Under the pieces are notes generated by a model. That model was not told the origin of the DNA and ran no database searches. It was given only the letters and a program-made list of their open reading frames with translations. From an uncultured Faecalibacterium sp. (GTDB lineage Bacteria > Bacillota > Clostridia > Oscillospirales > Ruminococcaceae): a stretch of 5,374 nucleotides of DNA. Location: NCBI GenBank assembly GCA_945982465.1, contig CAMFSB010000135.1:1-5374 (forward strand), in the 5' to 3' direction. Position numbers and translations under genes: made by a program. Each line of letters starts with the position of its first letter. Position 1 is the stretch's first letter. This document shows positions 1 through 4,779 of the stretch, piece after piece.

Positions 1-417
<417 letters not shown>

Positions 418-432
418 TTAACTGCACACACA

Positions 433-453
433 TGTCCGCCAAAATGCGGGACA
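433..453 (-). promoter_or_regulatory. Hairpin at the predicted 5' end of the gdhA mRNA
   Basis: TGTCCGC (433-439) and GCGGGACA (446-453) form an imperfect inverted repeat around CAAAAT, with one bulged G. It begins almost exactly where transcription should start from the -10 box at 460-465. It could be a 5'-end stabilising hairpin or a repressor site just downstream of the start; the sequence does not decide which. It does not fit the GlnR/TnrA consensus TGTNA-N7-TNACA, because the spacing is wrong. Confidence 0.4.
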
Positions 454-459
454 ACACAT

Positions 460-488
460 ATTATAATGATTCCAACTGCACTTTACAA
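460..488 (-). promoter_or_regulatory. Sigma-A-type promoter of gdhA
   Basis: On the minus strand the -10 element is a perfect TATAAT (465-460). Seventeen bases upstream lies TTGTAA (488-483), matching 4 of 6 positions of the -35 consensus. Initiation near 453 would give a leader of about 65 bases to the gdhA ATG. The surroundings are AT-rich between GC-rich genes, as expected of a strong clostridial promoter. Confidence 0.8.
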
Positions 489-500
489 TAGCAAAGTGCA
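477..500. promoter_or_regulatory. Perfect 8+8 bp dyad over the gdhA -35 element (candidate operator)
   Basis: TGCACTTT (477-484) and AAAGTGCA (493-500) are perfect inverted repeats separated by 8 bases, giving a 24-bp dyad. The -35 hexamer (483-488) sits inside it, so a protein bound here would block RNA polymerase. The half-site does not match any regulator I can name with confidence. The gap equals an arm length, so the two half-site centres are 16 bp apart, about one and a half helical turns. Confidence 0.5.
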
Positions 501-600
501 CAAAAAACGTAAAAACAAAATAATTTTGGGCAAAAATGCTTATAAAAGCAAGTATCACATGGGTTTGTGCAAAATGAACGAAAGAATGTAAAGACTCGCC
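501..600. other. AT-rich tract upstream of the gdhA promoter, with short dyads
   Basis: This roughly 100-base stretch is much richer in A and T than the flanking genes. It contains a perfect 13-bp palindrome CAAAATAATTTTG (516-528), a short dyad TGCTT-ATAA-AAGCA (537-550), and TTTGTGCA (564-571), which is the inverse of TGCACAAA at 497-504. On the minus strand it lies upstream of the gdhA -35 box, so it may act as an UP-like element or carry activator sites. I see no credible gene in it: the open frames that cross it lack family features and continue as antisense of neighbouring genes. Confidence 0.4.
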
Positions 601-631
601 CGGCTCGGAACAGCACAATTTTAAGCGATTG

Positions 632-682
632 GTTTGGCAGCGTGGCTGTTTTTTGTGCCCGCCGGGCCGCTGTGTGCCAAAC
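632..682. repeat. GC-rich inverted repeat beyond the mrp terminator
   Basis: GTTTGGCA (632-639) is perfectly complementary to TGCCAAAC (675-682), with a 35-base interior that contains a further small stem GCCC/GGGC (657-660 with 664-667). In an mrp read-through transcript this would form a second branched stem just after the terminator hairpin. It may be a back-up termination or mRNA-end structure, or a remnant of a small repeat; it lacks a following T tract on the minus strand. Confidence 0.35.
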
Positions 683-688
683 AACACA

Positions 689-721
689 ACAGCCGCCGCC
701 CGTTTTGGGGGCAGCGGCTGT
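689..721 (-). terminator. Rho-independent terminator of mrp
   Basis: Starting nine bases after the mrp stop codon, the minus strand folds into a 13-bp stem (721-709 with 701-689) with one G-T wobble pair and a 7-base loop containing AAAA. The tail after the stem, TGTGTTGTTTG, is moderately U-rich. Position, stem strength and tail fit a terminator that separates mrp from gdhA, which has its own promoter. There is no T-run on the plus-strand side, so it is unidirectional. Confidence 0.8.
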
Positions 722-730
722 CTGCAAGGC

Positions 731-1561
731 TTATTTGAGCAGCTTTTCCACCGCATCGGCGGCGCCGGCCAGCACGTCGGGGGCGTAGGTTTCCAGCATG
801 CCCGCGTCCGCCAGCTGGGCCAGCTGCGGGTCGATGGGCATTTTGGCCAGCACCGGCAGCTGATGCTTCGCGGCTACCTCGTCCACATGGCTGTCGCCGA
901 ACAGCTGGATGTGCTTGCCGCAGTCCGGGCAGATCAGATAGCTCATGTTTTCCACAATGCCCAGCATGGGCACATGCATCATGGCGGCCATGTTCACGGC
1001 CTTGGCCACGATCATGCCCACCAGTTCCTGCGGGCTGGCCACCACCACAATGCCGTCCACCGGCAGGCTCTGGAAGACCGTCAGCGGTACGTCGCCGGTG
1101 CCCGGGGGCATGTCCACGAACAAAAAGTCCACGTCTTTCCATACCACGTCGGTCCAGAACTGCTTGACCGCCCCGGCGATCACCGGGCCGCGCCACACAA
1201 CAGGGTCCTCCTCGTTGTCCACCAGCAGGTTGATGCTCATCACGTCAATGCCGGTGCGGCTCTTGATGGGCCAGGCGCCGGCTTCGTCGGCCATCGCATG
1301 GCCGTGGATGCCGAACAGTTTGGGGATGGACGGGCCGGTGATGTCTGCGTCCAGCACGCCGCAGCTGTAGCCGCGGCGGCGCAGGGCAATGGCCAGCAGG
1401 CCGCGGGGCATGCTGTTGCCCCCGCCGCCCTTGCCGGCTAGCACGCCGAGCCCTTTTTTGATTCTGCTGTGCGGCGGGGGCGCCTCGTGCTGAGGGGCCG
1501 CACTGCGCGACGCACAGTTCTGGCTGCAGCTGGAGCAGTCATGGGTGCATTCTTCGCTCAT
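731..1561 (-). CDS. mrp: Mrp/NBP35 (ApbC)-family Fe-S cluster carrier ATPase with a degenerate P-loop
   Basis: Proteins of this family are cytoplasmic homodimeric P-loop NTPases that bind a 4Fe-4S cluster and pass it to apo-proteins. The 276-residue length is normal for the family. The N-terminus carries four cysteines (C5, C9, C12, C16) in the Cys-rich tail common in clostridial Mrp proteins. Other landmarks are DADITGPSIPK (71-81), DPVVWRGPVIAGAVKQFWTD (119-138), FVDMPPGTGDVPL (148-160) and the cluster-binding CPDC (C211, C214). The oddity is the deviant Walker A, normally GKGGVGKS: residues 43-50 here read GKGGGGNS, followed by MPR. The signature lysine K44 remains, but the phosphate-binding lysine is N49 and the valine is G47. 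The frame is open and the rest is well conserved, so this is either a real ATPase-altering change or a patch of base errors (codons 47-53, about 1403-1423). The ATG at 1561 follows AAAGGAG (1575-1569) by 7 bases. Confidence 0.93.
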   Translation of the reverse strand: MSEECTHDCSSCSQNCASRSAAPQHEAPPPHSRIKKGLGVLAGKGGGGNSMPRGLLAIALRRRGYSCGVLDADITGPSIPKLFGIHGHAMADEAGAWPIKSRTGIDVMSINLLVDNEEDPVVWRGPVIAGAVKQFWTDVVWKDVDFLFVDMPPGTGDVPLTVFQSLPVDGIVVVASPQELVGMIVAKAVNMAAMMHVPMLGIVENMSYLICPDCGKHIQLFGDSHVDEVAAKHQLPVLAKMPIDPQLAQLADAGMLETYAPDVLAGAADAVEKLLK

Positions 1562-1599
1562 ACTTGTTCTCCTTTGGAGTTAAAATCGACAGTACTCGT

Positions 1600-1628
1600 A
1601 GTATACCACGATTTGCCGCCCGATACAA
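1600..1628 (-). promoter_or_regulatory. Promoter of mrp with extended -10 and overlapping dyad
   Basis: On the minus strand, TATACT (1605-1600) is preceded by TGG, giving an extended -10. TTGTAT (1628-1623) lies 17 bases upstream as a partial -35. The leader to the mrp ATG would be about 30 bases. The -10 lies inside a near-perfect 16-bp palindrome (1596-1611; TCGT-A-GTATAC-C-ACGA, one mismatched pair), which could be a repressor site, though GTATAC is itself part of a normal -10. Confidence 0.75.
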
Positions 1629-1636
1629 GCAAGCCG

Positions 1637-1699
1637 GCGCGCAATGGCCGGCGGCCGCGCTCTGCCGCCGGAAAGGCTCTGCCCGTCCTCGCCGCAGGC
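1637..1699 (-). pseudogene. Relic copy of the ABC-signature region (63-bp direct repeat of 1981-2043)
   Basis: This non-coding stretch aligns without gaps, by eye, to 1981-2043 inside the transporter gene. Positions 1664-1699 match 2008-2043 at 33 of 36 bases. A 14-base block then matches at only 6. Positions 1637-1649 (GCGCGCAATGGCC) match 1981-1993 exactly, for a total of 52 of 63. Translated on the minus strand it reads ACGEDGQSLSGG, five diverged residues, then AIAR, against ACGEGGQNLSGG and AIAR in the transporter: 14 of 21 residues, including the LSGG signature. It lies in a different frame from the transporter's C-terminus, has no start of its own, and ends at the mrp promoter. I infer a fragment left by a duplication or by loss of a tandem ABC gene. 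A dispersed intergenic repeat that captured ABC sequence is the alternative. Confidence 0.55.
1648..1671. repeat. 8-bp GC-rich inverted repeat within the relic
   Basis: CCGGCGGC (1648-1655) and GCCGCCGG (1664-1671) are perfect inverted repeats with an 8-base loop. Neither strand has a T-run after the stem, so it is not a standard terminator. The left arm and loop coincide with the block in which the relic differs most from the transporter gene. Confidence 0.4.
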
Positions 1700-1713
1700 T
1701 GCGGCCCTGCGGC
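1691..1713 (-). terminator. GC hairpin directly after the transporter stop codon (weak terminator candidate)
   Basis: GCCGCAGG (1691-1698) and CCTGCGGC (1706-1713) pair perfectly over 8 bp with a 7-base loop, beginning at the first base after the transporter TAA. The minus-strand sequence beyond it (CGAGGACGGGC) is not U-rich, so it is not a canonical intrinsic terminator. It may protect the 3' end of the mRNA, or transcription may read through into mrp. Confidence 0.35.
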
Positions 1714-3453
1714 TTACTGCGCCACGGTGAACAGCGAGTAAAAATAGCCTTTTTGGGCCATCAGGGCCTCAAAGGTGCCGCTTTCGGCCAGGCGGCCGTT
1801 TTTCAGTACCAGAATGCCGTCGTACTGCCGCAGCAGCGTTTCCTCCAGCCGGTGGGTCACCAGAATGCGGGTCACCCCCTCCAGGTCCAGCAAAGCCTGC
1901 GTCACCTCGCAGCTGGTGGCCGCGTCCAGCGCCGCGGTGGCTTCGTCCGCCAGCAGCACCGGCGTCTGGCGCAGCAGGCTGCGCGCAATGGCCACCCGCT
2001 GCCGTTCGCCGCCCGAAAGGTTCTGCCCGCCCTCGCCGCAGGCAGTGTCCAGCCCGCGCGCTGCCACCAGCGCGCCCAGGCCGGCCTGCTGCACCGCGCC
2101 GGCAAGCTGGGCGTCCGGCACCGCGCTGAACAGGGTCAGGTTGTCGCGCAGCGTGCCGTCGAACAGAAACACGCTCTGCTGGATGACGGAGATCAGGCGG
2201 AACAGGCTGTCGGGCAAAAAGCTGCTGACCTGCCGGCCGTCGTACAGCAGGCTGCCGGTGTAGCCGCGCAGCCCGCCCGTCAACAGTTGCAGCAGGGTGC
2301 TTTTGCCGCTGCCCGAGCCGCCGACGATGGCATAGCACTTGCCGGCCTCAAAAGTGCAGCAGAGGTTTTGCAGCGCTGGGGTGCCGGGCGTGTAGCAAAA
2401 GCTCAGGTTTTCCAGCCGGATGCCCTGCCGCAGGGCCGTGGGGGCAGGCGCCCCGCCGGGCTGGGGCTGGCTTTCGAGGGCGGCGGCCAGCTTGTCGATC
2501 AAAGTCAGCGCGGCTTTCCGATCAGCCCACAGCTGGGGGATCTGCTGGATGGGGTCGATGGCCATGCCCATCAGCTGCACAAATACGATAGTGATGCCGG
2601 CGGTCACGCCGGTGCTGCGCAGCGCCAGCCACACGCCCAGCAGCATGATGCCCAGCTGGGCCGCAGCCCCGGCAATGCTGCTGATATTGCTGATGGCGCT
2701 GCGGGTGCGGTCACGACGGCACTTGGCGGTCTGTACCTGCCCGTTGCTGCGGGCAAAGATGCCGAACACCGCCTGCTCGGCCCCGAAGCTCTTGATCACC
2801 GAAAAACCGGTCAAAAGCTCCTTGAGCATGCGCAGAAACCGTTCATTTTCGTCCGAAAGTGCCCGTTCGCGCCCGGCCAGCCGCCCGCCAGCCAGCAGCG
2901 AAGCCGCCAGTGGCAGCGCCGCCAACGCCGCTGCGCCCAGTGTCAGCGGCAGGCTGTACCACAGCATCAGCCCAAACGAGCCGGCAAACAGCAACAGCTG
3001 GCCCGGCAGATCCACAAGGCATTTCAGATAGCCGTTTTCAACGGCGGCGGCGTCGCTGGTCAGAGCCGAAAGGTAGGTGGCGGTGCTCTCCTGCGCAAAG
3101 GCGTTCACCCCTTTTTGGGTGATGCGGCGGAACGCGTAGTCCCGGTACTGGCCCATGGCCCGCCGGTACAGCAGCGGCCCCACGGCGTACGACAGCGCCG
3201 ATACCCCCACCATGGAGGCCAGCAGCAGGCCGTTCATGGCGGCCACTTGCCCCAGCGTAAAGCGCGCGCTGCCGCCGGCGGCCAGGTCGATCAGCTGCTG
3301 CATCCCCCACGAAAGCGCCAGGTTGGCCGCCACTATGGCCAGCCGGATCAGCAGGCACAGGGCCACCAGCGGCCGGTTGCCGCGGAAAAACTGCTGGATG
3401 TACGGTTTGCGCCGCAGCCGCTGCTGCGCGCGCTGGGGTGCGGCTTGTCTCAT
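1714..3453 (-). CDS. ABC exporter half transporter (fused membrane and ATPase domains)
   Basis: This 579-residue protein has the full length of an ABC-exporter half transporter: a membrane domain of about 320 residues fused to an ATPase domain, working as a dimer in the cytoplasmic membrane. Hydrophobic segments lie near 28-48, 71-95, 147-167, 168-189, 258-279 and 283-303. The ATPase domain is intact: Walker A GGSGSGKST (378-386), Q-loop at Q425/Q426 in SVIQQSVFLFDGT, signature NLSGGERQR (478-486), Walker B VLLADEATAALD (499-510, E504), and H-loop H534 in LVTHR. There is no N-terminal C39 peptidase domain. ATG 3453 follows GGAGG by 7 bases and overlaps the regulator's stop in ATGA, so translation is probably coupled. 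Many clostridial exporters of this type come as tandem pairs; here no second intact gene is present, so it should homodimerise or pair with a distant partner. Substrate unknown: drug, peptide or lipid are all possible. Confidence 0.93.
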   Translation of the reverse strand: MRQAAPQRAQQRLRRKPYIQQFFRGNRPLVALCLLIRLAIVAANLALSWGMQQLIDLAAGGSARFTLGQVAAMNGLLLASMVGVSALSYAVGPLLYRRAMGQYRDYAFRRITQKGVNAFAQESTATYLSALTSDAAAVENGYLKCLVDLPGQLLLFAGSFGLMLWYSLPLTLGAAALAALPLAASLLAGGRLAGRERALSDENERFLRMLKELLTGFSVIKSFGAEQAVFGIFARSNGQVQTAKCRRDRTRSAISNISSIAGAAAQLGIMLLGVWLALRSTGVTAGITIVFVQLMGMAIDPIQQIPQLWADRKAALTLIDKLAAALESQPQPGGAPAPTALRQGIRLENLSFCYTPGTPALQNLCCTFEAGKCYAIVGGSGSGKSTLLQLLTGGLRGYTGSLLYDGRQVSSFLPDSLFRLISVIQQSVFLFDGTLRDNLTLFSAVPDAQLAGAVQQAGLGALVAARGLDTACGEGGQNLSGGERQRVAIARSLLRQTPVLLADEATAALDAATSCEVTQALLDLEGVTRILVTHRLEETLLRQYDGILVLKNGRLAESGTFEALMAQKGYFYSLFTVAQ

Positions 3454-4553
3454 TGCGGCGCCTCCGTTTCTTCCAGCTGATGCTCCAGATGATGCAGCAG
3501 CGCTTCGCGCCCGGCGGCCGCGCTGCCGGTGCTGCCTTCAAGAAAATTGCTGTGCACACTTTCCTGCGCGGTCCGGCCCAGATCATCGTGGGCGGTGCCG
3601 GCTTCGCCGTGATAAAAGCGGAATCCCCGGATGGTATAATCGGGGGCGGCGTCAAAGCGCCGGGCCTGCAGCAGCGCCCGGCGCAGCGTGGTTTCGGCCA
3701 TTGGCCGGTCGCCCTGTGTGTCGTACAGGGAGGCGCAGGCCGCCAGAATCGCCGCCTGCAGCTTGTCCGGATAGCAGGGCGTGTCCGGCGTTTTCAGCCC
3801 GTCCAGCCCGCAGTGCAGCCATAAAAGCCGCTCCAGCGCCTGCCGGGGGCTGCCGGTCTTTTCAAAGCAGTTGGCGTAGCTGATGCAGTCCCGCACCAGC
3901 AGCAGGCTGTGGTCCAGCACGCTTTCGGTCAGATAGCGCATGGCCTGTTCGTATTGGCCGGTGCTGGCCAGCAGTTCGCCGATTTCGCCGTTGTTCACGC
4001 CGCCGGCGTTGGTGCGCCGGAGCTGCCGCAGGGCCTGTTCCGTTTCGCCCAGCTGGATATGCGTCTGGATCAGCCGCTTTTGGATCGTACCCCGATTCAG
4101 CTGCTCGTCGGTGCTCTGATCCACCAGCGCCAGGCTGTGCTCAAACAGCTGCTGGGCGCGGCGCGTGCTGCTCTGGCTGTGGGTGGAAAAACCGTGCAGG
4201 CTATACAGCGTGGCGCTGCGATAGACCACCTCGAAATGGTTGGGGTACCGCAGCAGCGCGCGCTCGGCCAGCGGCAGGCCCTCGTCAAACCGATTGCCGC
4301 GGCAAAGCTCTTTCAGCTGATCCGCCAGGTGCTGTGCGCTTTCGTTTTGCACGGTGTAGCCCAGCAGTGCGTCCACCGACACGCCGAACAGCCCGGCCAG
4401 CTGCACGATGGCGGCCAGATCAGGCGTGTTCAGTTCGGTCTCCCATTTGGAGACCGCGCCCACCGTGACATTCATGGCCTCGGCCAACTGCTCCTGGGTC
4501 AGCCCCAGCTGCCTGCGGTATTTGCGGATGTTGCCGCTTAATGCAAATTGCAT
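3450..4553 (-). CDS. XRE-family helix-turn-helix regulator with C-terminal helical repeats
   Basis: The 367-residue protein opens with a Cro/CI-type DNA-binding domain (about 5-66): NIRKYRRQLGLTQEQLAEAM, then NVTVGAVSKWETELNTPD, ending FGVSVDALLGY. The remaining 300 residues are leucine- and alanine-rich amphipathic helices resembling TPR repeats, for example FDEGLPLAERALLRYPNHFE (89-108), LGETEQALRQLRR (168-180), TGQYEQAMRYL (198-208) and GDRPMAETTLRRALLQARRF (281-300). Such HTH-plus-repeat regulators can sense peptides or small ligands through the repeat region (Rgg/PlcR-like logic), but I see no signal-peptide gene here. The ATG at 4553 is chosen because CAGGAGG (4567-4561) stands 7 bases upstream and it starts the conserved HTH; the frame stays open to 4763, but that extension crosses the promoter and has no domain. 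Its TGA overlaps the exporter ATG, so it probably controls its own operon. Confidence 0.9.
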   Translation of the reverse strand: MQFALSGNIRKYRRQLGLTQEQLAEAMNVTVGAVSKWETELNTPDLAAIVQLAGLFGVSVDALLGYTVQNESAQHLADQLKELCRGNRFDEGLPLAERALLRYPNHFEVVYRSATLYSLHGFSTHSQSSTRRAQQLFEHSLALVDQSTDEQLNRGTIQKRLIQTHIQLGETEQALRQLRRTNAGGVNNGEIGELLASTGQYEQAMRYLTESVLDHSLLLVRDCISYANCFEKTGSPRQALERLLWLHCGLDGLKTPDTPCYPDKLQAAILAACASLYDTQGDRPMAETTLRRALLQARRFDAAPDYTIRGFRFYHGEAGTAHDDLGRTAQESVHSNFLEGSTGSAAAGREALLHHLEHQLEETEAPQ

Positions 4554-4560
4554 GGGATCG

Positions 4561-4567
4561 CCTCCTG
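4561..4567 (-). promoter_or_regulatory. Ribosome binding site fixing the regulator start at 4553
   Basis: Read on the minus strand this is CAGGAGG, near-perfectly complementary to the 16S rRNA 3' end and 7 bases before the ATG. It decides against the upstream start codon at 4763, which lacks such a site. Confidence 0.85.
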
Positions 4568-4575
4568 TCCCTATC

Positions 4576-4604
4576 AGTATAGCGGCATGACCGCAGGCAG
4601 AAAA
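4576..4604 (-). promoter_or_regulatory. Promoter of the regulator-exporter operon
   Basis: On the minus strand TATACT (4581-4576) is a good -10. The hexamer 17 bases upstream, TTTTCT (4604-4599), matches the -35 consensus at only 3 of 6 positions. Transcription would start near 4569, leaving a short leader of about 16 bases. The poor -35 next to palindromes at 4606-4620 suggests the promoter is controlled. Confidence 0.6.
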
Positions 4605-4605
4605 G

Positions 4606-4620
4606 ACAACGGTTGTACAA
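4606..4620. promoter_or_regulatory. Two overlapping palindromes upstream of the regulator promoter (candidate operator)
   Basis: ACAACGGTTGT (4606-4616) is a perfect 11-bp palindrome and TTGTACAA (4613-4620) a perfect 8-bp palindrome; they share four bases. Together they repeat the half-site ACAA/TTGT. They begin two bases upstream of the -35 hexamer, a position suited to activation or autoregulation by the encoded helix-turn-helix protein. Binding is inference only. Confidence 0.45.
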
Positions 4621-4627
4621 AACGGAA

Positions 4628-4640
4628 GAAAAAATTTTTC
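4628..4640. promoter_or_regulatory. A/T-tract palindrome GAAAAAATTTTTC
   Basis: This is a perfect 13-bp palindrome made of an A tract running into a T tract. It lies upstream of the palindromes at 4606-4620 and about 24 bases beyond the regulator -35 box. It could be an UP-like or bent-DNA element, or a second operator. Simple A/T composition makes such a palindrome easy to obtain by chance. Confidence 0.3.
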
Positions 4641-4654
4641 CCAATCGGAAAATC

Positions 4655-4734
4655 CGCCGGGCCGTTCGGTCTGCCGCGGGCATAGGCCCCGCCTGCCGCC
4701 GCATAAGCTGTATCGGGCGGCGCACGGCCCGGCG
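4655..4734. repeat. 11-bp GC-rich inverted repeat in the flippase leader
   Basis: CGCCGGGCCGT (4655-4665) is perfectly complementary to ACGGCCCGGCG (4724-4734), separated by 58 bases. The interior and right flank hold further self-complementary pieces and a direct repeat, TGCCGCCGCAT at 4694-4704 and 4748-4758. The interior also contains TGTATCGGGCGGC (4709-4721), which recurs on the minus strand at 1627-1615. A structured leader for the plus-strand gene or a small dispersed repeat are both possible. I see no clear sigma-A promoter for the plus strand in this region. Confidence 0.4.
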
Positions 4735-4779
4735 CGGGCAGGGGCCTTGCCGCCGCATTCCATCGAGAGAAGGGCGAAG

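Noticed and set aside
433..500. GlnR/TnrA or CodY sites at gdhA
   Set aside because: The TGT...ACA element has the wrong spacing for GlnR/TnrA, and no 15-base CodY box with acceptable mismatches is visible.
638..654. A possible plus-strand terminator (CAGC-GTG-GCTG followed by six T)
   Set aside because: The stem is only 4 bp and no plus-strand gene ends upstream of it.
567..788. A small plus-strand open frame of 73 codons
   Set aside because: It runs through the terminator and into the antisense of mrp, with no ribosome binding site and no recognisable sequence.
629..1441. A plus-strand open frame of 270 codons, rich in His and Ala, antisense to mrp
   Set aside because: Composition is the usual shadow of a GC-rich gene; the minus strand encodes a recognisable Mrp protein with promoter, ribosome binding site and terminator.
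1564..3480. A plus-strand open frame of 638 codons antisense to the transporter gene
   Set aside because: It mirrors the whole exporter gene in high-GC DNA, is made of Gln/Ala/Gly/Arg-rich low-complexity sequence, has no domain, and the opposite strand has every ABC motif plus a good ribosome binding site.
3909..4541. A plus-strand open frame of 210 codons antisense to the regulator
   Set aside because: No family features and no start signals; the helix-turn-helix protein on the minus strand explains the region.
4682..4712. A sporulation sigma-E-type promoter for the flippase (CATAAGCT as -10)
   Set aside because: Only part of the -10 fits and no convincing -35 element lies at the right distance.
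4554..4763. A 70-codon N-terminal extension of the regulator using an ATG at 4763
   Set aside because: It would cross the likely promoter and ribosome binding site, has no conserved sequence, and the ATG at 4553 has a near-perfect ribosome binding site directly before the HTH domain.
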